This document shows, in pieces, positions 49,505 to 61,287 of a stretch of DNA of 64,000 bases. The translations under genes were made by a program, and so were the position numbers. The notes beneath the pieces were generated by a model, which made no database searches, was not told the DNA's origin, and was given only the letters and a program-made list of their open reading frames with translations. Origin of the DNA: Serilophus lunatus (taxonomy: Eukaryota > Chordata > Aves > Passeriformes > Eurylaimidae); assembly GCA_013399895.1 (NCBI GenBank), contig VXBA01003121.1, forward strand, positions 1 to 64,000. The letters run 5' to 3'. The first letter of the stretch is position 1. Every line of letters begins with the position of its first letter.

Positions 49505-50077
49505 CCATGGGGTTGGCACACAGATGATGCCCCTGAGACAAAGCTGGTGCTGGGATGTGGCGTCTGACGTTGGGTCTGAGGCTTCAGGGGATCTGCAGTC
49601 CAGGAAAGTAGAGGCACAAACCACTTTAAATGGTCTGAAATATCCCACTGCTGCCTGATAAACTGCTTTCATCTCCCAGCTGTGGTAGCTGAGAAATAGG
49701 GAGAAGAAGGAGCCCTGGGGAAGACAAGTTGCAGCTGTTTTAGCCAGATTTTGTGAAGTACAAATTGCTAACTTTTCTCCCTGCCTCTTGCATAACCATG
49801 ACTAGGCACACCACTATTCAATTCCAGCCACCTGCTGACAATTTAAATTAAAAATCTAGAGGAAGTGCCTGGTTTTGGGTTTGTTTGCTTGCTTGTTTTT
49901 AAGCAAAACCAGATTTTTATTAGACCAAGAAATGAATTCGGAGGGAAAAAAGCAAACAAACAAGAAAAGAAACCAGGGAAGTTTTCTGCCTCATTAAACC
50001 TTCTTCAGGTTTGAAACAAAAGCAGCACATTCCAAACCAGCTGCAGATTGGCAAATCAGTTGCTCTGAGTTTAACAT

Positions 50078-50142
50078 TACTATTATTATTATTATTAGTG
50101 TTATTATTAGTGTTATTATTAGTGTTATTATTACTATTATTC
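50078..50142. repeat. (ATT)n microsatellite with a 12-bp higher-order unit
   Basis: ATT triplets are interrupted regularly by 'agtg', giving a repeated 'ttattattagtg' unit (three copies) inside the array. On the minus strand it makes an Asn-Thr repeat frame without merit. Confidence 0.9.
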
Positions 50143-50282
50143 AGTGGCAGAGTAGGTGTCTGACAGATTAGAAAGTGATGGTTGAGTATAAGGAAGGTTA
50201 AAAAAAATGTGCTGTCCTTAATATGTTGTGAAATGAGGGAAAGCAAAGACACAACCTGAGCAAGGGATGACAACAAAATTAT

Positions 50283-50588
50283 CACGGAATGATAGAATGG
50301 TTTGGGTTGGAAAGGACCTTAAAGATCATCTTGTTCCAATCCCTGGCCATGGACAGGGACACCTTCCACTATCCCAGGCTGCTCCAAGCCCTGTTCAGTC
50401 TGGTCTTGGACACTTCCAGGGATGGGGCAGCCACAGCTTCTCTGGGCAACCTGTGCCAGGGCCTCCCCATCCTCACAGGGACGAATTTTTAACTCGTATC
50501 TAAACTAAAACGTCCCTCCTTCAGCTTAAGGCCATTTCCCCTTATCCTGTCTCTCCATGCCCTTGTGAAAAGTCCCTCTCCAGCCCCA
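50283..50588 (-). mobile_element. CR1 LINE, 3' 300 bp, antisense
   Basis: Starts with 'cacggaatgatagaatggtt' and continues through 'gccatggacagggacacctt' to the further 5' region 'ttccccttatcctgtctctc', giving the longest antisense copy in the window. Confidence 0.94.
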
Positions 50589-51952
50589 TTTAGGCACTAG
50601 GAAGCTGTTGTAAAGGTATTCCTTAGGCAGATGCCCAGCCCATAACATTTGTTCTCCTGCTGACCTGGGAGGGGATTCCCTTCCCTATGAACTTTATTAG
50701 ACTCAACAACATGAGCAGCAGATGGCCTCAGACTCATTATTTTCTGTGTTGTTACCCCATGAAGCTGCCACCAGGTGACTAAAACGCTAGAATGAAATAG
50801 AGTCGTCCCTCGGTTGGGTACAGAAACACGGAACCCTCTTGGCACATGAGCTGGTGCAGGCAGATTCCAGCCAGCTGATTTATACCAGGCAGTCTAAAAA
50901 GAGGCATAAAGAGAGGGAAAATATGCCTTTGGGGCACACAGCTCAACCACCCTGAGCCCCAGCCCTGAAATGAGAGAAAGGAGCAGCACAGCTTCTCAGG
51001 TTGGAGTTGTAGTCTGGAGAGTGGCTTATCCTTGCTCTGGAATGGGGGAGGCAGCAGGAGCTGTGTGAAAACACACTCTCACAGTAGTTGGAGCAGCGAG
51101 CTGGCAAAGGGCCCGTTCCCAAAAAAGGAATTAAGTACTTAAGAAGGACTTAGGTAGGCCTTAGTTGACTAAGTGAAAAACTATTTCGCAGAAAATCCCT
51201 GCCCAGCTTCTGTTTCGTGCTGGAATGTGTACAGGTGTCTTCTCTTCTGCCCTTCATCTTGCTTGGGTGCCCAACAGCTCTGTGTTTGGGCTTGTCACAG
51301 CACCCAGCATGACAGCAAAGGGAATATTTTATCTCATGTCTAAGTGAGAAGAGCCAAAACTGAGGCATTCCTTGGCTTGCCAACATTCTCCCTGATCTTC
51401 TCCAGCTCCCTCCTGCATAGCAAGGCTCCCCAACCCATGTGGCTGCTGCCACTGGAGTTCCCAAATCTGATCATAGGAGGAGGTGGAGGTGAGACTCTTC
51501 CCTGTGTATGAGGCTTTGTTCCTGCCTTTCCACCCTTACATGGGAGTTCACTGATAAGGAACTGGAAAGACCTTTTACTTCCCCATGAAACTCATCATGG
51601 TATGGATGAGGATTTATAAGGCCAGAAAGCAAAAAGGCTTTGACATTACTCTGTGGCCAAGCTGTTGGGGTGCTCAGCTGGCCATGAGGGTGACCTTCAG
51701 TCTCTGCACCAAGATAAGGTGATGTGTTCACACCCTGGGCTCCTGAAGGAAAACTGTTTTAACATGGAGGCAGAAATATCTTAGAGCATATTTTATTTGC
51801 TTCGATTTTTGAAATGACTATTTCATTTTGACCGACACATTAAGCAAACAAATGAATAAAGTGTGTTCACTTGTGGCCAGTCTTGAGGAAAACCTCAGCC
51901 CAAAGGACTGAAGCATTTCAAAATTCGAAACCATTGAAAACAGTCATCCCTG

Positions 51953-52035
51953 TCTATCGGAGGGGTTTGGAATTGGATGATATTAAAGCTCTTTTCCAAC
52001 CCAAACCACCCTGTGATTCCCTGATTCTGTGATAT
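51953..52035 (+). mobile_element. CR1 LINE, short 3' end
   Basis: Retains 'ggaattggatgatattaaag', 'cttttccaacccaaaccacc' and three terminal 'gtgattc'-like octamers. Confidence 0.85.
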
Positions 52036-52907
52036 AGTGGAGAGGTCAAGAATAGGTGCTGTGAATCTACAGTAAGATATTTGCTGAACATAATCCAGTA
52101 TTCTGGTGAGAAGCAGCTCTGCTGTCACAGCTACACACTTGCCTGGTGGTGGAGCAAGCACAACTAGTTTGGATCTTTGGATTCACAGAGGGTGGAAAAG
52201 AGGAGAGGAATGGGACATTAAGCAAAATGGGGGAAAACTGGATAATGAGAAATAACCTCATTGGAAAGAGAAATATCTCTTGGAGAAGGAAGGACAGGAT
52301 TTAGCTACTGAAAATCCCCAAAGACATCCTGGCAGGGAGGAGTGAAGAAATTGTGGCAGCAACAGTAGAACAGGACAACATGAGGTTTTAAGCTCCTTGG
52401 AAGTCTAATCCTGGCTTTACATTGACTGCAAACCTCAACTGGGAAAGGACAGCACTCCTATCCTCCCTTAACTCAGTTCCTTCTCTGTGGTGTTGCTGAG
52501 ATGTTTAATGTTCCTGCAACAGGTCAAAGATGTAACTGGAAGTGGAAGTGCCGGGTATGAGCTTGATAAACATAATGGAATAATAAATGTCCCTTTCAGC
52601 CTTGCAGAACCCCAGCTTCCCAGAAGCAGAAAGGACAGGATCCCAGGAGTCTGTTGAGACTTGTCCATACAAAAAGAGCCAGGTATGGTTTGCACAGCAA
52701 GAATGAGGAAAGGGTTAGTGGGTGGGAAGAGCATCACGGCACAGGCAGGTTTAAAATGCTTAACTGTGCTCTCAAAGTGTTTGAAAAGAGTTTGAAGCAA
52801 CAATATGCCAGCAAGGGAGACATTCAGAACGATTTTATGTTGGCCTGCTGCAGAAAAGCAATTTGTTAAAATGAAAAAGCAGGACAGGTTTCTAGAGAAA
52901 CTTTGTC

Positions 52908-52923
52908 TTTTTTTTTTTTTTTT
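52908..52923. repeat. Poly(T) run, 16 bases
   Basis: An uninterrupted T run followed by CCCCC. On the minus strand it gives the Lys-rich stretch in an otherwise unsupported 186-codon frame. Confidence 0.85.
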
Positions 52924-55641
52924 CCCCCAACTGGAGAGTTTCAGAAATGTGGGGGTTTGTTTGCATCTCCCTAAAAGAAGACTTTGGTGTCCTTGAAGGT
53001 TCCTGGACTGTAGACTGTGCATGGCCACAAAGCCCAGGGCAGAGGCTGGAGGGCAGGTTTTTGGAAGGATGGATGTTCACTTGTGATGTGTCAGCTGCTC
53101 GGACACTTGCAGGATGTGCTTTTTCTCCACTTGGGGGCCTTATCCAGAGGACTGCGAAATCACTGGGAGCTTCTCCGTGGCTTTGGGTCATCTTTTGCCT
53201 TCTCTCTGCTTTCTTGGTTGTTTTTCTACTTCTTGGCGTCAGTGTAGTTTCCAAGGCTCATCTATGAAAATCAATAGTTGCTGCAAAGCCTTGCACCTTG
53301 TCCTTGGAAACAACAAGATTCCTGTACAAACCTCCCTCAGAAACAATGCACCATGAGGCACCTCCAGCTTTCATTCATCTTCCATGGCCAAATGTCAGGA
53401 GAGACAAAGATGGATTTGGGTTTGCTCTTCCTTTAACTCTGGTCTGCAAATGGTTGTTGCCTTGGCAAAGCATCCTTTTGCAGCCACTGCTTCCCTCTTT
53501 TTACATCTGCTCCCTTTGTATTCCATAAGTCAGCTACAGACCAGGATTTTGCTGGCTGACAGTTGTGCAGCATAACCTGGTGCACAGCCCAGGGGGAGGA
53601 GGATGTTCATGCTAGGCAGAGCACTGAGAATTCAGGAGGGACTTTTATAACCTACTGAACCACAGCAGACCTAGGAAGGATCTGAAGATTGTGCTGTTCT
53701 TTCCAATGTTTTCTTTCCTCACCCCTGCTTTCTTTTTTTCTTTTTTTTAAATGACAAGCCAGCTGATGATTTTTGCTGGTTGAAAAAGCAGTTCAAGTTC
53801 TGCCCCGGGATCAGAGTGGCAGGGAAGCATGCGTGAGGATTTGCTCCAGTGGCAAAGCAGATCTGATTGGGAAAAAAGAAAACAGCAGAGGCCATTCGAG
53901 CAAGTCATGCTCCTGTACACTTTTAGTCACTGGTGGCTGCCAAAAGAGGTCTTGCACAAGCAAATCTGGCTCCATGCAAGAGGAACATTTTTGCATGCAT
54001 ACAAGCTGGCTCCGACTCCTTGATAATGTGGTCTCTGGAAGCAGATTTAATGTGCTTGTTAGACCCCTGGCTGCTGGAATTACCTTAATATCAAGGTATT
54101 CATGGTTGGTGGTTTGGTATGTAGCTCTATGTTTTATTGACTCTGTCTGCACTGAACTTCCTTAGCAGCATATGCTCTGCTGGGGAGTCACCTTTGGCTA
54201 TTCCAAAGGCTTGGTGAGGAAAGGAGGGAATTCATAAGATTTTAGAGTTCTAGACAAGTCTGAGATGATTTTATTTTCTTCCCTCTTGAAATATTTTTCC
54301 TTAACTGTACTTCAGTTCACTTTTATTTGCAGCTACACTTTGATTTACAGTAATAAAAAAGTGATTTGTAAGTGTAAAATCAGTTAGGGAACAGAGAGTA
54401 GATGTTATTTTAATTTTAAATTGTATACTTTTTATTATTATTATTCAAGCTTGTTTGTTTATGTTAACTTACTGCTGTAGACCTGCTTTCTGATTTAGAG
54501 TGTGAACCAAACAGAGTGAAGTATTTTGGCTGAGGTGCTGGAACTGGTTGTCAGGGCAAAGAGTATAAAGCAGTTCTATAAAGTATAAAATGGGAAATAG
54601 CAATACAGGTGCTATAATTACACATACAGACACCCATGAATCATTTATTGTGGGATATGATATTGGTCACTTCACTCAGGAAGCTGTGGGGAAGTGGGGG
54701 CAGGGGAGAATCCTCCTCTGAAGCCCTTTTTTTATTTCCATGGATGATTTCATTAGAGTTTCTTGCTCTAGATGACTGGTGCTGGCTGCTGCCAGTGATA
54801 AGGGAGGGGAGCTGCTCCAAGGCAGTGTGACAGATCCTCCCCTCTTCCCGTATCAGTGGGGCAGGGAAGGGAAGTATTTCTGCAGGGAAAGGAAACCAAC
54901 ATGTATTTCCCTGGGGAGGAAAAGGGCACTAGAGGAATTCAAGACCACACAGGAAAAAGTGATGTGAGAGAAAAAAAAAGAAAAAGGAAGCAAATCAACA
55001 TAAAAAAAAAATACCCTGTGACCAAAAAAAGCACCAGAAATTGGCTGGGATCCATTTAAGGAAGTTGCTGTAAAGCTGAGTAACTTTGCCACATAGAGAA
55101 ATCAAGGGAGGACACAGAAGATGATGGGGCAGCTCTGACGGAGCCTCTTTCATCTGTGCTGGACTCCAAAACTACCTGCTCTGCCCCTCTGACCTCACCT
55201 ATAGAGATCAACAGTGCACATGGTGACAGGAGAGAGGGACAGGGAGAAATGCCTTTGGTTGTGAGTCAAATCACAGTCTGGAGTGTGCCAGACGTTGCCC
55301 AGGGCTGCACCAAAGCTTTACTTCTCAGTTTAAACCTGTAATGGCCAATTTTGCAGCTGTTCCTCTCTCTGTTGGTGCAGACCAGGGAAGAAAGAGATTG
55401 TGCCTTGCAAATACATTCCCACCTCCTGTTGTTTTGAGGGGACTCTTCTGGCATGGCATTTTGGTGTCTTACCCGTGATGGTGTCCCCCGGCAGGTCTGG
55501 AATTGTGGCAGGCTGCTGTGTCAGTGTCCCTCCTGGACAGGGAATAATGTACTCCAGGCCAGAGCAGAGACAGGGGCAAGAACTTTTACCAGGCCCTTGT
55601 GTGGGTTGAACCTTATTTTTGACTGTGAGGTGGTGAGGGTT

Positions 55642-55792
55642 AGTCCCGAGAAGTTGTGGATGCCTCATCCCTGGAAATGTTCAAGGCTGGGCTTGAGCCA
55701 CCTGATCCACTGGAAGGTGTCACTGCCCATGACAGGGCATTGGAATGAGATTAAGGTCCCTTGCAACCCAAACCATCCTGTCACTCCCTAAC
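55642..55792 (+). mobile_element. CR1 LINE, 3' end fragment
   Basis: Runs from 'gaagttgtggatgcctcatc' to 'cccaaaccatcctgtcactc'. It lies 2.4 kb upstream of the KCNJ15 coding exon and is the closest repeat on that side. Confidence 0.88.
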
Positions 55793-57234
55793 TGTTATTC
55801 CTACCCGATTCTGGCTGCTCCAGGTGACACCTGGTCATGTCACTGCTCTGCCAGATGTGATGAGCTCTCGTGATGAGCTCCCCATGAGCCTGTGCACGTG
55901 GCTGGTGCTGCAAACAAACGTTGTGGTGCCCGTTGTACCAAGTCTGTCACATGATGGAGGTATCTGAGGGGCAGAGCTGCCATTCCCAGCATCTCCAGTG
56001 CATCCCAAACACCTGCACTGGCCACTTGTGCAGAAGCCAGTGTCCCTTGAGCGCTGTCCCTGTCCTGCCAGCTGGAGCCCACCAGCTGCAGCACTGAGGA
56101 GGGAAGGTGGAGCCTTGGCTGTCTCCATCCCTGTGACCTCCAGGGGAGGAGGAGTCGGCAGCCCTGGGGAGTTGCTCCCAGGAGCAGGAGTCCAGGTAGG
56201 CTGAGCAAGGGGTTGGGATGGGGACGTGTCTCCAACAGCGGATTGGAGAGGCCAGCTATCTCCTGACCTAGGAATCTGTGGCCGGGAAATTTGTCCTGGC
56301 AATGTGGAAGTAATAGCTAAGGGGGAGTGTGCTTGAGAGGGAGAAGTGCACTTCTTCCAGGGCAGATTTTTGCACATGTTTTAAATCCATGTCTTATCCA
56401 GGGTGAGGCTTGGTCTGGGGAACGGGACCTCTTGCCTAAGCAGAATGCATTTCCCTAACAGGTTTCCCATTACAGGTTGCACGTATTTACCTCACCCTGA
56501 CAGTGGTGTTTGATTTCGAGTTTTGCCTGAAGAGCAGTTGCATGTACAGTCCTTCCCACCCCACCCCCCACTCCAGCCCCCCCATTTCCTCCCGTTGTTC
56601 TTTTTCAGATCACTTGAAGGTTTTTTCCTGTTTATTATCCGGACGTGCTGTGCACTGTGTGTAGATTTGACTGTCACATAAGGAATCTCCTACTGGGATC
56701 ATCGGTGCATTCCTTTCTTTTTTATATATATTTATATGTATGGCAATGGCTCCTAGGCTGTGGAAGAGAAATGTTGTGGTTAACCCCAAACTGGAATGAG
56801 CTACAGCTGTCAATGAGAGCGAAGTTTAATTGCCCTTTCCCAGAAAACCTCCAACAGTATGATGAGTATAGTCCCCAACAAAAATTCTCCTTAATTGACA
56901 TAACAGGAAAGGTGCTTCGGTGAGCAATTATGCTGATGTCCTGGGCTGGCACATGTGTGTACCACAAATATATCTTGTACTTCCTGCAAAATTCTTTTAA
57001 GTAGCTATAAGGAAGACATTATTTTTTTTTTTCCTTTTTTCTTTTTTTTCGGTGGTTCACGAAAACTAATCACTTACTTGAGGCTCTTTTTGAGGAAAAC
57101 AATGGAACAAAACAATGCCTTTTTGTAAGACCTGCCAAAGCACAAAGGATGCATGGGATGTTTTTTTTCTTTGTTGCTTTTGTCAGCAGGAAGTTTTGTT
57201 GTTGGAAACGACTATAACATGCACTGTCCTTGCC

Positions 57235-57790
57235 CTACGTAATCGCTGTCTGGTCCCTGCAAGCTGGGTCTCGTTAAACTGCCTCATCCAACTGGCACAG
57301 GCAGTGCTCTGCTTCACTCTGAGGGCTTTGCTCAGTCCGGAGTGTCCACACACCTAGCGCTCCATCCGGGCTGATGCACAATAAACACACTCCAGGAGTC
57401 GGGTGGTCCAATGATTTCTGGGCTCGTGCAGGTCAGGGCCCACCTTTAGAATGCTGACTTTGTGAATTGCATCCTTTTTTTAATTATTTTATTTTTTTCC
57501 TTAGCTTGAAATCGTGGTGCTGTGCAGTTCAAACAGCTCCAAAGGGTTGTATTCAGGTGTAAATCCTCCTCGCCAAAGCTCGGCTTTGATGTGCTCAGGT
57601 CTGCTTTGTTTCCCTCTAGGTTAGTTGTAGGTTCGTAACAAAGAGCCAGATCCGACGGAGTAAATCACTTGTGGAAGTTAATTGTTCACAGTGAAAGCTG
57701 GTCTGGCTCATTCTGCCTCGGTCGCAGGAAGAGACAGAGGTGGTGCTGGATCTGCTCTCTGAACCAGGCGCTGACGCGACTCTAATTCTG
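57235..57790 (+). promoter_or_regulatory. CpG-enriched stretch upstream of KCNJ15, possible proximal promoter
   Basis: CpG dinucleotides are rare through most of the non-repeat sequence of this window but cluster here, roughly twenty in 550 bp, with a dense group at 57630-57785. The stretch ends just before the candidate leader exon. I see no clear TATA box. A promoter or enhancer is the simplest reading, but it is an inference from composition and position only. Confidence 0.35.
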
Positions 57791-57809
57791 ATCAGATGTC
57801 TCTCTTCAG

Positions 57810-57863
57810 GGCATTAAAGAAAACCTGCTCACTAATCAAAAAGAGCCTCTTCTCTAGAGAAAC
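57810..57863 (+). other. KCNJ15: Candidate 5' untranslated exon of KCNJ15
   Basis: A 54-nt segment is bounded by a strong acceptor (tctctcttcag, ending 57809) and a strong donor (gtaagg at 57864). The resulting intron would be 348 nt and end at the acceptor of the coding exon (58211). It contains no ATG, as suits a leader exon. Both splice sites are seen directly; that they are used is inference. Confidence 0.4.
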
Positions 57864-58227
57864 GTAAGGAAAAAAAAATAATGCCTTTTACAGAAATAAA
57901 GGATTAATATAAAAGTTCGGCTTTGTTGAATTTCTTTTGCAGGCTATCCTAAATGAAACCTCCTTCTCCATACTTGGCAGGCAGCAGTATCAGAGTGATT
58001 TTTTTTATTTTTTTCCCCGTGGAAAAAATAGAATATCAAATTATTTGCAATGTCAGATACTGTATGATGATAGCTTTGTATTCCAGCTGTTTTTATTCAC
58101 TGTGTGCTGTGTTTAGATTATGTTTGTGCTTTTTCTCCATCAAGTGCTTTTCAGAATCAGTTGTGTGCTCTGACTTCACTGAGTAACAGGCTTCTTTTAC
58201 TCTCTCCTTAGGACTGAAGCAGTGAGA

Positions 58228-59358
58228 ATGGAAACCACGAAGATCAACATGTCCCGTGTCCCTCTGGTTAACGGGGGCATCGACACTGCCATGCTCAGGG
58301 CACACAAACCCCGTGTGATGTCCAAAAGCGGCCACAGCAACGTGAGGATAGACAAGGTCGATGGCATTTACCTGCTCTACCTTCAGGACCTGTGGACTAC
58401 AGTTATAGATATGAAGTGGAGGTACAAACTCACCCTGTTTGCTGCTACTTTTGTCATGACCTGGTTCCTCTTTGGGGTGATCTACTATGCCATTGCGTTC
58501 CTTCACGGCGATTTGGAAATGAACAAGTTCTCCCCGAAGCGCGAGCCCTGCGTCAAGAACGTGGACTCCCTGACTGGGGCATTCCTCTTCTCCCTGGAGT
58601 CACAGACAACCATTGGCTATGGATTTCGTTTCATTACAGAGGAGTGTCCTCACGCCATCTTCTTGCTCGTGGCCCAGCTGGTCATCACCACCTTGATTGA
58701 AATCTTCATCACGGGCACCTTTCTGGCCAAAATTGCGAGACCTAAAAAAAGGGCAGAGACTATTAAATTCAGCCACTGTGCTGTCATTACTAAGCACAAT
58801 GGAGAACTTTGCCTGGTGATCAGGGTGGCAAACATGAGGAAGAGCCTTCTGATACAGTGCCAGCTGTCTGGGAAGCTTCTCCAGACATACGAAACCAAAG
58901 AGGGGGAGCGGATTCTGCTGAACCAAGCCAGTGTCAAATTCAACGTTGACTCCTCTTCAGAGAGTCCGTTTCTCATTTTGCCTTTAACCTTCTACCACAT
59001 TTTGGATGAAAGCAGCCCTCTGAGAGATCTCACACCTCAGAATCTCAAGGAGAAGGACTTCGAGCTTGTGGTGCTCCTGAATGCCACAGTGGAGTCCACC
59101 AGTGCTGTCTGCCAAAGCAGGACTTCCTACATCCCCGAGGAGATCCACTGGGGCTACGAGTTCGTGCCTGTGGTTTCCCTCTCTCCAAATGGAAAGTACG
59201 TTGCAGATTTCAGCCAGTTTGAGAAGATCAGGAGAAGCACAGATTCTATCTTTTACAGTATGGACTCTGAGAAACAAAAACTAGAGGAGAAATACAGGCA
59301 GGAGGATCAGAGAGAGAGGGAACTGAGAACAATGTTGTTACAGCAGAGCAATGTTTGA
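58228..59358 (+). CDS. KCNJ15: Inward-rectifier potassium channel Kir4.2, complete coding region in one exon
   Basis: The 376-residue protein is a two-transmembrane Kir subunit; four assemble into a plasma-membrane K+ channel that sets resting potential, often as a heteromer with other Kir subunits in epithelia. Seen in the sequence: a cytoplasmic N-terminus with the Kir-typical segment NVRIDKVDG (38-46), an amphipathic slide helix (about 52-66), M1 (about 68-92), an extracellular loop, the pore filter TIGYG (128-132), M2 (about 143-168), the RPKKR PIP2-contact motif (171-175) and a long cytoplasmic immunoglobulin-like domain. Cys108 and Cys140 match the conserved extracellular disulfide. Glu158 in M2 sits at the polyamine-block position. 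The C-terminus SNV is a class I PDZ ligand. The length fits mammalian Kir4.2 (about 375). I chose the ATG at 58228; an in-frame GTG at 58222 is not a eukaryotic start. No frameshift or stop is present. Identification is by recalled family similarity and is very secure. Confidence 0.98.
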   Translation: METTKINMSRVPLVNGGIDTAMLRAHKPRVMSKSGHSNVRIDKVDGIYLLYLQDLWTTVIDMKWRYKLTLFAATFVMTWFLFGVIYYAIAFLHGDLEMNKFSPKREPCVKNVDSLTGAFLFSLESQTTIGYGFRFITEECPHAIFLLVAQLVITTLIEIFITGTFLAKIARPKKRAETIKFSHCAVITKHNGELCLVIRVANMRKSLLIQCQLSGKLLQTYETKEGERILLNQASVKFNVDSSSESPFLILPLTFYHILDESSPLRDLTPQNLKEKDFELVVLLNATVESTSAVCQSRTSYIPEEIHWGYEFVPVVSLSPNGKYVADFSQFEKIRRSTDSIFYSMDSEKQKLEEKYRQEDQRERELRTMLLQQSNV

Positions 59359-60286
59359 TTGAATGGACAAACTATTCTGATTAATCCTTTTTTTTTGCAA
59401 ACTGAAAACCCATACTCTCTGTGCTGTATGTCTGCTCTGAAACCAGCAGGGAAGTCATTTTCAGCAAGTAGCTTTGGTGTGTAGTAAATCTATCCCTTTG
59501 GCTGACTGGTTAATCAAGTATTTTGTAATTAGGCAGGATTTCTTTGTTCATGATCATGGATTTGTATAAAGTCTCTGCCTTATACCACCACTAAAAGCAG
59601 ACACAGCGCTTTCTGTTTGGAAAGTGAAACTGGATGCACTGTGCTGATTCCTTCAAATATTTATTTGACGTGGTTTTACTGTGAACACACATTTGCAGAG
59701 ACAGCACACAGTACTGCTCCTTTAAAATATGTATATTTAAAATGTATATTCTTGTACCAGGTATTGCCTCCTTGGGGATTCCTGGCACCGAAAGTAAGTT
59801 GAGTGGAAAGAAAAATCATTGGATGGGGGAAGAGCCTGCAGGGAGGTGTTTAACTCCTTAAATCTTGAAGGAGGCTGACAGAGTAGTGCTGGGTGGTGAG
59901 GAAGAGAACTCGCTCTCTGTCTCTGCTGCTCGGAGCTTGTTTTGTGATTGTTTTATGATCACTCCCTTTTTTAACCTTGCTAATGCCTGATTTATCTATA
60001 ATAGCAAAAAGGGGAGATGAGGGCAAGATGCACAGAATCATGACAGTAATCAGCTGGGGTTTCAGCTGGCTTTGAGACACCTGTTTGTTACTCAGTGTAA
60101 ATAGTTTGTAACAGCAGCATAACAGTGCAGTTCTACAGATTGCTTGCTTTGCTATGGACCATATTTAATTCTGGTTAAAAGAAAGCTGTGTAATGTCTGT
60201 AGACAACATTTACTCTTTCTGGCAACCGTAAAGGACAAGCATTCCTTTCATCCATTTCATTTTTGGTCTACTAAAACCATTCCATT

Positions 60287-60292
60287 AATAAA
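60287..60292 (+). terminator. KCNJ15: Candidate KCNJ15 poly(A) signal AATAAA
   Basis: A canonical AATAAA lies 929 nt past the stop codon. It is followed within about 40-60 nt by a G/T-rich stretch (around 60324-60345) that fits a downstream cleavage element. It is the first full AATAAA after the stop with such a downstream element. Use in vivo is inferred. Confidence 0.6.
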
Positions 60293-60649
60293 GGATTTTA
60301 GTTTGAGCAGTTCCCGATCTCTTTGTGGCATGGGGGGAGGGTGTAGTACCTCAGAGGTGCTGAAAAAGTGTTTGGTGCAGGTCTTTGCATCCAGCACACA
60401 GCCCAGGGACTCAGCAGGTCACTGCAGTGCTCACATTGCAGGTAGAAGACCAGGCAGCAGTGGTGTCTGTTATATGTGGGTCAGCTTTTTTAATGGGACT
60501 TTGAAATTATTTCTGACTCATATCACTTTGGCAGCTTTCTGAGTTCTAGAGATTTTTCTCCTCTAAAGCTTTGGCAAGAAAAAGCTGATTAAATGTGAGT
60601 TTTGCATCTGTGGGCCAAATCTTGGCCTGGGACCCACGGAGCCTGGCAG

Positions 60650-60734
60650 TGGTGAGATGTCAAGGGGGTTGGGATTAGGTAATCTTAAAGGTCCTTTTCA
60701 ACCCAAAGCATTCAATAATTCTATGATTCTGTGA
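60650..60734 (+). mobile_element. CR1 LINE, short 3' end
   Basis: Carries 'ggattaggtaatcttaaagg', 'cttttcaacccaaagcattc' and two terminal octamers. It sits about 360 bp past the proposed KCNJ15 poly(A) signal, so it lies outside the proposed 3' UTR unless a longer isoform exists. Confidence 0.85.
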
Positions 60735-61055
60735 CTTTTGGCATCACTGCACTTACACTGATACTGTGCTGAGCCTCCTGGCACTGCGTGGCCTGGTGGA
60801 ATGCAGCCCTGCATTCCATGCAATATTCTGTACAGTGAATAAATCTAGTTTGCAGCCTAAAGAGGAACACAGAAAGTTGAGCACAGAGGTGTCAGTGATA
60901 ACAGGAATGAATGCCAAGAAGAAAGAGGCACATACTGCAGGGATCTGTGAGTGTCTGTGTGTGGGGGGGTGATGGTGATGGTGAGGGGGGGGCATGAGAG
61001 GCTTAAAAATGCTCATTAATGTAAATGATGAGCTCTCCTGTGTGAGAAACCAGGC

Positions 61056-61230
61056 ACAGAATCACAGAATGTTTGGCTTCAAAAGAATCATCCAGTTCTA
61101 CCCTCTGCCATGGGCAGGGGCACCTTTCACTATCCCAGGTTGATCCAAGACTTGTCCAACCTGGCCTTGAACACTTCCAGGGATGGGGCAGCCAAAACCT
61201 CTCTGGGCAAACTGGGCAACACCCAAACCT
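61056..61230 (-). mobile_element. CR1 LINE, 3' end fragment, antisense
   Basis: Begins with 'agaatcacagaatgtttggc' and includes 'ctgccatgggcaggggcacc' and 'ttccagggatggggcagcca'. It is followed immediately by a short 17-bp tandem repeat. Confidence 0.9.
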
Positions 61231-61249
61231 TTGTTTGAAGAGAGTCCTA

Positions 61250-61287
61250 ACCCAAGAAGGTTCCTTACCCAAGAAGGTTCCTTACCC
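61250..61287. repeat. 17-bp tandem repeat, about 2.2 copies
   Basis: The unit 'acccaagaaggttcctt' occurs twice without change, followed by the first four bases of a third copy. Confidence 0.95.

Larger units (their letters stand above)
43313..50282. other. Non-coding, apart from two CR1 pieces and homopolymers
   Basis: Includes the CR1 pieces at 44038 and 47032 and the A/T runs at 46069 and 47778. The part 44293-44820 ends with 'gggaataaagcagttttctg', which has a poly(A)-signal flavour, but I cannot assign it to a repeat family. Confidence 0.65.
50589..57234. other. Non-coding upstream flank of KCNJ15
   Basis: Holds the short CR1 pieces at 51953 and 55642. A GC-rich patch at about 55840-56240 gives overlapping minus-strand frames of 131 and 180 codons without domain resemblance. 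A long T/C run lies near 57021-57050. Confidence 0.65.
58212..60310 (+). other. KCNJ15: KCNJ15 terminal exon (short 5' UTR, whole CDS, 3' UTR)
   Basis: A pyrimidine-rich tract ending in AG at 58210-58211 is a good splice acceptor, leaving 16 nt of 5' UTR before the ATG. The coding region is uninterrupted, as is usual for Kir genes, whose frames mostly lie in one exon with non-coding exons upstream. The 3' UTR follows the TGA at 59356-59358 and is AT-rich with no repeat that I recognise. I place the end just after the poly(A) signal at 60287; the exact cleavage site is inferred. Longer isoforms using a later signal (for example an AATAAA near 60838) cannot be excluded. Confidence 0.8.

Noticed and set aside
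52468..53028. 186-codon minus-strand frame
   Set aside because: It spans a poly(T) run that is read as lysines, has no domain resemblance, and no splice or promoter context.
55835..56377. 180- and 131-codon minus-strand frames
   Set aside because: They overlap each other in a GC-rich patch where stops are rare; no family resemblance.
58222..58227. GTG start two codons upstream of the KCNJ15 ATG
   Set aside because: Vertebrate nuclear genes rarely start at GTG, and the ATG at 58228 gives the length and N-terminus expected for Kir4.2.
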